42,154 nucleotides of DNA from assembly GCA_023417515.1 (NCBI GenBank), contig JAEZFL010000039.1:1-42154 (forward strand), read 5' to 3'. The stretch's first letter is position 1. Each line of letters starts with the position of its first letter. This DNA is from Pseudomonadota bacterium. GTDB lineage: Bacteria > Pseudomonadota > Alphaproteobacteria > Sphingomonadales > Sphingomonadaceae. Under the pieces are notes generated by a model. The model ran no database searches. It was not told the origin of the DNA and saw only the letters and a program-made list of their open reading frames with translations. Both the position numbers and the translations under genes were made by a program. Below, one piece after another: positions 32,848 through 40,491 of this stretch.

Positions 32848-35196
32848 TCAGCTCAGCGGACGGCCGTCGGTGTCGATCAGCACCTCGCGGCGGCCGACAT
32901 GGTCGGGGGCGGAGACGATGCCGTCCTTCTCCATCCGTTCGATCAGGCGCGCGGCATTGTTGTAGCCGACGCGCAACTGGCGCTGGAGGTAGGAGGTCGA
33001 CGCCTTCTGCGCCTCCGCGACGATCTGGATCGCCTTGCGGTAGAGCTGGGTCTCGGCGTCGTCCTCGCCGACCGGCTGGCCCTCGAACAGGTAGCCGCCG
33101 TCCTCGGGCTCCTCGGTGACCGCCTGGATATATTCGGGGTGGCCCTGGCCGCGCCAGAAATCGGCGACGGCCCGGACCTCGTCGTCGGAGACGAACGGGC
33201 CGTGGACCCGCGCGATCTGCTTGCCGCCCGGCATGTAGAGCATGTCGCCCTTGCCGAGCAGCTGCTCGGCCCCCTGCTCGCCAAGGATGGTTCGGCTGTC
33301 GATCTTGGACGTGACCGCGAAGCTGATCCGGGTCGGCAGGTTCGCCTTGATGACTCCGGTGATGACGTCGACCGACGGACGCTGGGTGGCCATGATCAGG
33401 TGGATGCCGGCCGCGCGCGCCTTCTGGGCGAGGCGCTGGATCAGGAATTCGACTTCCTTGCCGGCGGTGATCATCAGGTCGGCGAGCTCGTCGACCACGA
33501 CCACGATCTGGGGAAGCACGTCATATTCGAGCTCCTCCATCTCGTATTTCGGCTGGCCGGTCTCCTGGTCGTAGCCGGTCTGGACCCGGCGGCCGAGCGT
33601 CTGGCCCTTCTGCTTGGCCTCGCGGATCTTGGCGTTGAAGCTGCTGAGCTGGCGGACTCCGACCGACGCCATCATCCGGTAGCGCTCCTCCATCTGCTCG
33701 ACCGCCCATTTCAGGGCCCGGATCGCCTTTCCGGGCTCGGTGACGACGGGTGCGAGCAGGTGAGGGATGTCCTCGTAGATGCTGAGCTCGAGATGCTTGG
33801 GATCGATCATGATCATGCGGCACTGCTCGGGCGTCAGCCGATAGAGCAAAGACAGGATCATGCAGTTGAGGCCGACCGACTTGCCCGAGCCGGTGGTGCC
33901 CGCGACGAGCAAATGCGGCATCGGCGCGAGGTCGGCGACGACCGGGTCGCCGGCGATATTCTTGCCGAGCACGATCGGCAGCTGCGCGACATGGTCCTCG
34001 AAGGCGGGGCTGGCGATCAGCTCCGACAAGGCCACCATCTCGCGCCGCGCATTGGGCAGCTCGATGCCGATGACGCTCCGCCCGGGAATGGTGGCGACCC
34101 GGGCCGACAAAGCCGACATGTTGCGGGCGATGTCGTCGGCGAGGCTGATGACCCGGCTCGCCTTGACGCCGCGCGCCGGCTCGAGCTCGTACATGGTGAC
34201 GACGGGGCCGGGGCGGACCTCGACGATCTCGCCGCGCACCGAGAAATCCTCGAGCAGGGATTCGAGCAGTCGGGCGTTGCGCTCCAGCGCCGCCTTGTCG
34301 AGCATTCCGCCGGTCGCCGGCGGCGGCGGCTTCAGCAGGTCGAGCGGCGGCAACTGGTAGGTGTCGCCGAGCGCGAGCGGGCGCTGGCGATCGCGGCTGC
34401 CGCGGCCGTTCGGGTCGGGCGCGCGCGGCCGGTCTCCGATGATCGTCTGACGCGGCTCCGGCGTGCGGACGATGGGGCCACGCGACTTGCGCGCCGGGCG
34501 CTCGTCGGTCGCGGAGTCCTCCGCATCCTCCTCGTCGAAATCGTCATATTCGGGTTCGGGCAGCGCGGCACGTTCGCGCCGCTTCAGCACCCAGCTCCAT
34601 TCCTCGGCAGTGACGCCGAGCCCGAAGAAGCAGAGGATCAGGCCGCCGAACGCGGCGAGGATCGCGATGGCGAGGCGGAACGGCGCGACGACGTCAGGCG
34701 GTCCGGCCAGGCCGAGCCCGCTGTCGACGAGGCCAGCCAGGCCGAGGCCGATCGCGCCGCCCCAGCCGGCGGGGAGGCCATTGATCGCACCGCCGACGAG
34801 CAGGCTGGCGGCCGCGCCGACCAGGAAAATGCCGCCGAGCGTCAGGCGCAGCGAGCGGCCCCACGGTCCCGTCCCTGCGCCACGAATAAGCCGGATGCCG
34901 GTGAGCAGCAGCAACGGCAGGAGCAACGCCGCGAGCGGCCCCGCCAGGGTGAGCAGCAGGTCCGCAGTCCAGGCGCCGGGCGCCCCGAGCACATTCTCAA
35001 CAGCGCCGCCGGACCGGGTGTTGAGCGACGGGTCGCTCGGCCGGTAGCTGATCAAGGCCGCCAGGATCGCGAGCGCAGCCGCGCTCAGCGCCACGCCCAA
35101 CAGCATGACGCCAAAGCGTCGCGCCGCTCGCTTGAAGCGGCTCTCATAGACGGCCAACCCGGTGTTCCGGCCGGCGCGCGAAGCCACACTCGCCAT
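32848..35196 (-). CDS. ftsK: DNA translocase FtsK
   Basis: Septum-bound motor (782 aa) that pumps chromosome ends to each daughter cell and activates dimer resolution. The N-terminal membrane domain has four hydrophobic segments (first about 30-50, last near IAILAAFGGLILCFFGLGV). A Pro/Arg-rich linker follows, then the RecA-like motor with Walker A GTTGSGKS at 433-440 and IVVVVDELADLM as Walker B. The C-terminal gamma winged-helix domain (KASTSYLQRQLRVGYNNAARLIERME) reads polarity sequences. Full length and intact. Confidence 0.96.
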   Translation of the reverse strand: MASVASRAGRNTGLAVYESRFKRAARRFGVMLLGVALSAAALAILAALISYRPSDPSLNTRSGGAVENVLGAPGAWTADLLLTLAGPLAALLLPLLLLTGIRLIRGAGTGPWGRSLRLTLGGIFLVGAAASLLVGGAINGLPAGWGGAIGLGLAGLVDSGLGLAGPPDVVAPFRLAIAILAAFGGLILCFFGLGVTAEEWSWVLKRRERAALPEPEYDDFDEEDAEDSATDERPARKSRGPIVRTPEPRQTIIGDRPRAPDPNGRGSRDRQRPLALGDTYQLPPLDLLKPPPPATGGMLDKAALERNARLLESLLEDFSVRGEIVEVRPGPVVTMYELEPARGVKASRVISLADDIARNMSALSARVATIPGRSVIGIELPNARREMVALSELIASPAFEDHVAQLPIVLGKNIAGDPVVADLAPMPHLLVAGTTGSGKSVGLNCMILSLLYRLTPEQCRMIMIDPKHLELSIYEDIPHLLAPVVTEPGKAIRALKWAVEQMEERYRMMASVGVRQLSSFNAKIREAKQKGQTLGRRVQTGYDQETGQPKYEMEELEYDVLPQIVVVVDELADLMITAGKEVEFLIQRLAQKARAAGIHLIMATQRPSVDVITGVIKANLPTRISFAVTSKIDSRTILGEQGAEQLLGKGDMLYMPGGKQIARVHGPFVSDDEVRAVADFWRGQGHPEYIQAVTEEPEDGGYLFEGQPVGEDDAETQLYRKAIQIVAEAQKASTSYLQRQLRVGYNNAARLIERMEKDGIVSAPDHVGRREVLIDTDGRPLS

Positions 35197-35360
35197 GCCC
35201 GTGCCTCAAATGTTCCCGCTGTGTGCTGTCATGCGCCCTGCGTGACTCCGCGGTCAAGCGCCGGGCGTTGCCCGATTGCATCGGTGCGGCAGAATTCGTC
35301 CCGATCAATTTCCGAGCCGCCGGCTGTTCCAGCGCCATGGAAATCGCTAGGGGCGGAAAC

Positions 35361-36599
35361 ATGGAGCGCGCAGACGTCCTCATCCTCGGCGGCGGCCTGG
35401 TCGGCCTCAGCCTTGCCATTGCCCTGAGCCGCAATGGCGTCTCCACCATCGTCGTCGACGCGGCCGAGCCCGCATCGCAGATCGCGCCGGCCTTTGACGG
35501 CCGAACCACTGCCGTGTCGAGCTCGTCATGGCGGATGCTTCAGGCGATCGGCGTCGGCGAGAAGATCGAAGCGCATGGCTGCCCGATCCGCACCATCCGG
35601 GTCAGCGACGGTCTTGCTCCCGGCAGCCTCACCTTCGATCCAGGTCGCGGCAGCCTCGGCGAAGGCGATGAGGAGCCGCTCGGAATCATGTTCGAGAACC
35701 GGCTGCTCCGCCAGGCGCTGCAGCAGAGCGCGGCCGAATGCGAGCATATCAATATCATCGCCCCGGCGCGCACCGGCGAGGTGGTCCGCGACGAGACCGG
35801 AGTGCGCGCCGCGCTCACCGATGGCCGCGCCGTCATGGCGTCACTTTTGATCGGCGCGGAGGGCCGCAATTCTCCCACCCGCGACGCCGCGCATATCCCG
35901 ATCGCGCGCTGGCAATATGATCATTCCGCGATGGTGACGACGGTCCGGCACGAGCGGCCGCACGAATATGTCGCCTATGAGATATTCTATCCGGCCGGAC
36001 CGTTCGCGATCCTGCCGATGCTCGACGACGAGGAAGGCCGCCATCGCTCCGCGATCGTCTGGTCGGTATCGGCCGCCGACGGGCCGGCCTATATGGGCCT
36101 GTCCGACCGCGCCTTCGCCGCGGAGCTCGAGAAGAAGATGGGCGGCGCCCTCGGCCGGGTCGAGATGGGCAGCCGGCGCTGGACCTATCCTCTAGGCTTC
36201 CACCACGCCGCCCAGATCACCGATCTTCGTCTCGCCCTCGTCGGCGACGCCGCCCACGGCATCCATCCGATCGCCGGCCAGGGCCTTAATCTCGGCTTCC
36301 GCGACGCCGCGGCTCTCGCCCAGGTGCTGGTGGAAGGCGCGCGATTGGGCCTCGATCTCGGCGACGCGCAGCTTCTCGACCGCTACCAGCGTTGGCGCAG
36401 CCTCGATTCCTTCGCAGTTGCGCTCGCGACCGACAGCCTCACCCGGATCTACGGCGTGCCCGGGCGCGCTGCCTCGGCCGTGCGCCGCTTCGGAATGGGC
36501 CTGATCGACCGGGTCGCGCCGCTGAAGGACCGGCTGATGGCAGAAGCGCGCGGCGAATCCGGCGAGCTGCCGCTGCTGCTCCGCGGCCTGCCCATCTAG
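35361..36599 (+). CDS. UbiH/UbiF-family FAD-dependent hydroxylase
   Basis: A 412-aa flavin monooxygenase of the UbiH/UbiF/VisC/COQ6 group, most likely hydroxylating the ubiquinone ring. FAD motifs are ILGGGLVGLSLA (8-19), FENRLLRQAL and LVGDAAHGIHPIAGQGLN (GDAAH at 295-299). Which ring carbon it modifies cannot be decided; some alphaproteobacteria use a single UbiL or UbiM for several positions. I chose ATG 35361, preceded by aggggcgg; ATG 35337 in frame is an alternative. Divergent from ftsK, with 164 bp between starts that show no other gene. Confidence 0.9.
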   Translation: MERADVLILGGGLVGLSLAIALSRNGVSTIVVDAAEPASQIAPAFDGRTTAVSSSSWRMLQAIGVGEKIEAHGCPIRTIRVSDGLAPGSLTFDPGRGSLGEGDEEPLGIMFENRLLRQALQQSAAECEHINIIAPARTGEVVRDETGVRAALTDGRAVMASLLIGAEGRNSPTRDAAHIPIARWQYDHSAMVTTVRHERPHEYVAYEIFYPAGPFAILPMLDDEEGRHRSAIVWSVSAADGPAYMGLSDRAFAAELEKKMGGALGRVEMGSRRWTYPLGFHHAAQITDLRLALVGDAAHGIHPIAGQGLNLGFRDAAALAQVLVEGARLGLDLGDAQLLDRYQRWRSLDSFAVALATDSLTRIYGVPGRAASAVRRFGMGLIDRVAPLKDRLMAEARGESGELPLLLRGLPI

Positions 36600-36602
36600 C
36601 TG

Positions 36603-37241
36603 CTATTGCAGCGTCTCCGGGCCGTCGGCGCCGCCGGGGGCCATGCGCTGGAATTGCATGAACTGGACGAGCAGATCGGCGCGCGCGGCAAGGCCGTCCG
36701 CCTCGAGCAAGGCCTGCTTCGATCCCGCGTCGAACGGAGCGATCTGGGCGATGCCGTTGACGAGCGATTCGTCGTCGAGCCGCGACACCGCTTCCCAATT
36801 GACCCCATAGCCAAGGGAATCGGCATAGCGGCGCGCTTCCTGCTCGAGTTCGGCGCGCTCGGCGATGCCGAGCAGGTCGCCATCCTCCGAATCATCGAAG
36901 GCGGCGCGGTCGATCTCGACCTGGCGGTAAGGCGTGTCAACCTGGGCCTCGCGCGCGAGGCGGAACCGCCCCAGCCCCTCCAGAACGATGTTGTAGCGCC
37001 CGTCCTCGAGCGGCTCGCATTCCGCGATATGGCCGAGGCAGCCGACGTCGAACAGCGCCGGCGGCTCCGCCGAATCGCGCGGCTGGACCATCGCGATCAG
37101 CCGGTCCCCGGCCATCGCATCCTCGATCATCGCGCGGTAGCGCGGCTCGAAGATGTGGAGCGGCAGGTGGCCGCGGGGGAACAGCAGGGCTCCGGCCAGC
37201 GGGAAGACCGGGACGCGCTGCAGTTGGCGCTTCATGCTCAA
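36603..37241 (-). CDS. Lon N-terminal (substrate-binding) domain protein
   Basis: A 212-aa stand-alone Lon substrate-binding (LON_substr_bdg) domain protein without ATPase or protease domains. The start, VPVFPLAGALLFPRGHLPLHIFEPRYRAMIEDA, is diagnostic, and GCLGHIAECEPLEDGRYNIVLEGLGRFRL is the next conserved block. Its role is unknown; it may bind unfolded proteins. Its ATG overlaps the stop of the thioredoxin-TPR gene by 4 bp, and this two-gene pairing recurs in sphingomonads and relatives. Confidence 0.9.
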   Translation of the reverse strand: MSMKRQLQRVPVFPLAGALLFPRGHLPLHIFEPRYRAMIEDAMAGDRLIAMVQPRDSAEPPALFDVGCLGHIAECEPLEDGRYNIVLEGLGRFRLAREAQVDTPYRQVEIDRAAFDDSEDGDLLGIAERAELEQEARRYADSLGYGVNWEAVSRLDDESLVNGIAQIAPFDAGSKQALLEADGLAARADLLVQFMQFQRMAPGGADGPETLQ

Positions 37242-38146
37242 CCGAACAGGATGGCGGAGAGGCGCCGACGCTGGGCCGCGGCCCAGGGATCCTCGAGGCC
37301 GATCGCCTCGAGCATCTGGAGCAGGCGCTTGCGCGCCGCGCCGTCATTCCAGTCGCGGTCGCGCTGGATGATTTCGAGCAAATGGTCGGCTGCGCCGTCG
37401 CGGTCGCCGCGCGCGAGCTTCGCGCCGGCGAGGTCGAACCGCGCCTCATGGTCGTCGCCGTTCGCCGCGACCCGCCGCTCGAGCTCGGAATCGTCGCCCG
37501 CCGGCGCGGCCGCCGCCAGCTCCAGGGCGGAGCGCGCCCGCGCGATGGCCGGGTCACCGGCGATCGCCTCGGGCAGGTCGTCGAGAAGCGGCCTTGCCTC
37601 CTCCGCGCGGCCGGCCGCGATCAGCGCGCGGACCAGGCCGGAGACCACGGCCGCGTTGTCGGGCGCCATGTCGTGCAGCTGGCCGAAGATTCCGACCGCG
37701 CGATCGCCGTCCCCCTCGGCGAGCACCGCTTCGCCCATTTCGATGAGCGGCTCCAGCTGCGCCTGCGCTTCCTGCTCCTGGCCCTGGATCGGAAGCTGCG
37801 CGAGGAGCTGGTCGAGCATGCGCTTCAGCGCGGCTTCGGTGCGGGCCTCGGTCAGGTTCGCGACCGGCTGGCCCTCGAACAGGGCGTAGACGGTCGGGAT
37901 CGACTGGATGCGGAATTGCGCGGCGATGAACTTGTTCTCGTCGACATTGACCTTGACCAGCTTGACGCCCTTGCCGGCATATTCGTCGGCGATCTTCTCG
38001 AGCACCGGAGTGAGCTGGCGGCACGGGCCGCACCATTCCGCCCAGAAGTCGAGAATCACCAGCGAGGTCATGCTGGGCTCGACCACGTCCCGGCGGAACG
38101 CCTCCACCGCCTCGCGTTCGGCCGCGCTCAAGCCCAATGTCGCCAC
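37238..38146 (-). CDS. Thioredoxin-TPR protein (CnoX/YbbN-like)
   Basis: A 302-aa cytoplasmic protein with an N-terminal thioredoxin domain with active site WCGPC (C39, C42) and a C-terminal tetratricopeptide-like domain (about 140-300; LIEMGEAVLAEGDGDRAVGIFGQL). E. coli YbbN/CnoX is a related chaperone-holdase that cooperates with GroEL, but lacks a full CxxC; here the CxxC is intact. I chose GTG 38146 because cggagaac lies 5-10 nt upstream; a TTG at 38212 is possible but has no such signal. Operon with the Lon-N-domain gene. Confidence 0.88.
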   Translation of the reverse strand: MATLGLSAAEREAVEAFRRDVVEPSMTSLVILDFWAEWCGPCRQLTPVLEKIADEYAGKGVKLVKVNVDENKFIAAQFRIQSIPTVYALFEGQPVANLTEARTEAALKRMLDQLLAQLPIQGQEQEAQAQLEPLIEMGEAVLAEGDGDRAVGIFGQLHDMAPDNAAVVSGLVRALIAAGRAEEARPLLDDLPEAIAGDPAIARARSALELAAAAPAGDDSELERRVAANGDDHEARFDLAGAKLARGDRDGAADHLLEIIQRDRDWNDGAARKRLLQMLEAIGLEDPWAAAQRRRLSAILFG

Positions 38147-38312
38147 GTCCTGTTCTCCGGAAAAAGCCTGCTGGTTGCGCCCCCTATGTGGGATAGACGG
38201 CGAGTCTGCCAAGGCCGCGATTTTCCTGTGCCCGAGGGCTTGCGTGCCCGCCGCCCTTTTGTTAGCAGCCGCCGCCTTACCTCAGCCGCTCCCACCGGGC
38301 GGCGCATGCCGA

Positions 38313-38387
38313 GCGGGCGTAGCTCAGGGGTAGAGCACAACCTTGCCAAGGTTGGGGTCGAGGGTTCGAATCCCTTCGCCCGCTCCA
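38313..38387 (+). tRNA. tRNA-Gly (GCC)
   Basis: A complete 75-nt cloverleaf. The acceptor stem is GCGGGCG (38313-38319) with CGCCCGC (38377-38383), the discriminator is T and CCA is encoded (38385-38387). The anticodon stem CAACC/GGTTG encloses loop TTGCCAA with anticodon GCC (38345-38347), reading glycine codons GGC/GGT. The T loop GGTTCGAATCC is canonical. Confidence 0.98.
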
Positions 38388-38412
38388 ATTCCACGATCGA
38401 TGATGCCGCGCG

Positions 38413-38880
38413 TCACGCCGGTTCCTGGCAGACGTCGACCCAGCGCGCGTTGGTGATCTGCGCGAGGCGGTCGGGCGTGATCTCGACCGAGGCGGTGCGC
38501 GAGCCGGCGGCGGGGAAGACGGTGTCGAAGGCCTTCAGCGAAACGTCGCAATAGACCGGAAGATCGGTCCTGAGCCCGAACGGGCAGACGCCGCCGACCT
38601 GGTGGCCGGTAAGAACCTCGGTCTCCTCCTGCCCGAGCATGCGCGGCCGCACCCCGAACCGGTCCTTGGTCTTGCGGTTGTCGAGACGGGCATCGCCGCG
38701 GGTGACGATCAGCGCCACCTCCTCGCCGAGCCGGACCGAGAGCGTCTTGGCGATCCGGCTGGGCTCGACGCCGAGCGTTTCCGCCGCTTCCGCCACCGTT
38801 GCGGTACTCCGGCCCTGGTCGATGATCGCGAGGTCGGGTGCATGAAGCGCGAGGAAGGCGCGCACGTCTTCGAGTGCCAT
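38413..38880 (-). CDS. YbaK/EbsC-type aminoacyl-tRNA deacylase
   Basis: A 155-aa single-domain protein of the YbaK/ProRS-editing (INS) superfamily, which removes a wrong amino acid from tRNA, classically Cys-tRNA(Pro). Typical segments are ATVAEAAETLGVEPSRIAKTLSVR, with the conserved lysine, and HQVGGVCPFGLRTDLPVYCDVSL, the GxxxPFG loop. The exact substrate is uncertain because several YbaK subfamilies share these. It ends 25 bp downstream of the tRNA-Gly, facing it. Confidence 0.88.
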   Translation of the reverse strand: MALEDVRAFLALHAPDLAIIDQGRSTATVAEAAETLGVEPSRIAKTLSVRLGEEVALIVTRGDARLDNRKTKDRFGVRPRMLGQEETEVLTGHQVGGVCPFGLRTDLPVYCDVSLKAFDTVFPAAGSRTASVEITPDRLAQITNARWVDVCQEPA

Positions 38881-38963
38881 GGCCCGGGCGCTAGCGGGGC
38901 GGAGTCGTGCCTGTCCAGTCCGGGTGCGGAACGGTTGGCGAAGCGCGCCGTTCTGTCGTCTCC

Positions 38964-39752
38964 ATGTCGACTCAGCTCCCCACGCTCGACCCCTCGGTCT
39001 TCGATCCGCCGCCCGAGGCCGTGGACTTCTATGTCGACAGCCTGAAGCTGCTTCAGGACCACAATTTTCCGTTCCTGCTCTCAGGCACCTATGCCTTGTC
39101 CTGCTACACCGGCATCGCCCGGCCGACCAAGGATCTCGACATCTTCTGCAAGCCTTCGGACGCGCCGAAGATCCTGAGCTTCTTCAAGGGGCGGGGGTAC
39201 GAGATCACGATCGAGGACGAGCGCTGGATCGGCAAGGTGTGGAAGGGGTCCCATTTCTTCGACGTCATCTACAACATCTCGACGGCCTCGATCCCGATCA
39301 CCGACGACTGGTTCAAGGAGATCTATGAGGTCGAGGTGTACGGCACCCAGGTGCGGATCACTCCGCCAACCGAGTTCATCCTGTCCAAGCTCTTCCTCCA
39401 GGACCGCTATCGCTATGACGGCGCGGACGTGGCTCACGTCATCCTCAAGAAGCATGACGAGATCGACTGGCGTCGGCTGCTCAGCCAGATGGAGCTCTAT
39501 TGGGAAGTGCTCCTCATCCACATCCTCAATTTCCGCTTCATCTACCCGACGGAGCGGGAGTGCATCCCGCGCTGGCTGTTCGACGAGCTGATGGAGCGGC
39601 TGCACGCCCAGGCCGAGATGCCGGCGGCGGAGATGCGCATCTGCCGCGGGCGCCTGTTCTCCCCGCGCGACTATATTACCGACATCGTCGAGTGGGGCTT
39701 CGCCGACGTCGTCGGGAAGGGCATCGAGGAGAAGCATGAACGCAAAACCTGA
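38964..39752 (+). CDS. Nucleotidyltransferase-fold protein of unknown substrate
   Basis: A 262-aa protein with a minimal nucleotidyltransferase core: the SGT turn at 40-42, D57-L-D59 in RPTKDLDIF, and a third acidic residue D100 in HFFDVIYN, the usual three metal ligands. The remaining 160 residues are helical and contain ITPPTEFILSKLFLQDRYRYDGADVAHVI, a pattern typical of nucleotidyltransferase-associated helical domains. I chose ATG 38964; GTG 38907 is possible. It overlaps the phosphoesterase gene by 17 bp, so the two are coupled. No toxin partner of the MntA/HepT kind is seen. Confidence 0.75.
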   Translation: MSTQLPTLDPSVFDPPPEAVDFYVDSLKLLQDHNFPFLLSGTYALSCYTGIARPTKDLDIFCKPSDAPKILSFFKGRGYEITIEDERWIGKVWKGSHFFDVIYNISTASIPITDDWFKEIYEVEVYGTQVRITPPTEFILSKLFLQDRYRYDGADVAHVILKKHDEIDWRRLLSQMELYWEVLLIHILNFRFIYPTERECIPRWLFDELMERLHAQAEMPAAEMRICRGRLFSPRDYITDIVEWGFADVVGKGIEEKHERKT

Positions 39753-40491
39753 GGACCCGGTCGAAGGCGCCCCGAACGGCACGATTACCGTCGCCGCGAT
39801 CGGCGATCTCCACGTGGTGGAAACCGACGAGCATCGCTACCGCGAGCTGTTCGCCGAAATGTCCGAGGCCGCCGACGTGGTGGCGCTGTGCGGCGACCTC
39901 ACCAATTTCGGCAAGACCAAGGAAGCGGAGGTTCTCGCCGCCGACCTTCTCGCCTGCACGATTCCCGTCGTCGCGGTGCTCGGCAACCACGATTACGAAT
40001 GCGGCCAGCCCGACGAAGTGGCGCGGATCCTGACGGCGGCCGGGGCCACGATTCTCGATGAGCAGGCGGTGATGGTGGACGGCGTCGGCTTCGCCGGGGT
40101 CAAAGGCTTCATCGGCGGCTTCGACCGCGGCGAGCTGGGCGCATTCGGGGAGCCGGCGATCAAGACCTTCGTCGACGAGTCGATCAACGAAGCGCGCAAG
40201 CTCGAGAACCAGTTGCGCTCGCTACGCACCGACCGAGCGGTCGCGGTGCTCCATTATTCGCCGATCGCCGCCACGGTGGTGGGCGAGCCGGAGCCGATCT
40301 TCCCGTTCCTCGGCTCGTCGCGGCTCGCCAATGCCGTCGACCGCTTCGACAATGTCAAAGCCGTGGTCCACGGCCATGCCCATCGCGGCAGCTACCGGGG
40401 CGAGACGCCGCGCGGGGTGCCGGTCTACAATTGCGCGCAGTTCGTTGTGCAGGCGCAGTTCAATCGTCCCTACGTGCTGCTCGAAGTCTAG
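39736..40491 (+). CDS. Metallophosphoesterase (calcineurin-like)
   Basis: A 251-aa calcineurin-like phosphoesterase with all metal motifs: GDLH (D24, H26), GDLTNFG (D54), GNHD (N84-H85-D86), the LHYSP histidine and the GHAHRG signature near the C-terminus. Two metal ions are expected. The substrate is unknown; relatives act on cyclic nucleotides, phosphoproteins or nucleotide adducts. The gene begins inside the nucleotidyltransferase 3' end with a gaggag ribosome site, suggesting that the pair adds and removes the same group. The stop shares CTAG with the HemD fusion gene. Confidence 0.88.
   Translation: MNAKPEDPVEGAPNGTITVAAIGDLHVVETDEHRYRELFAEMSEAADVVALCGDLTNFGKTKEAEVLAADLLACTIPVVAVLGNHDYECGQPDEVARILTAAGATILDEQAVMVDGVGFAGVKGFIGGFDRGELGAFGEPAIKTFVDESINEARKLENQLRSLRTDRAVAVLHYSPIAATVVGEPEPIFPFLGSSRLANAVDRFDNVKAVVHGHAHRGSYRGETPRGVPVYNCAQFVVQAQFNRPYVLLEV

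Noticed and set aside
32824..35427. An 867-codon open frame opposite ftsK
   Set aside because: Antisense shadow of ftsK; no family motif and typical mirror composition.
38147..38312. Promoter for the tRNA-Gly
   Set aside because: A promoter is expected in this gap, but I could not find a -35/-10 pair good enough to report.
39807..39820. CACGTG core inside the metallophosphoesterase gene as a fourth parS
   Set aside because: The flanks (tctc and gtgg) do not match the TGTTNC/GNAACA arms.
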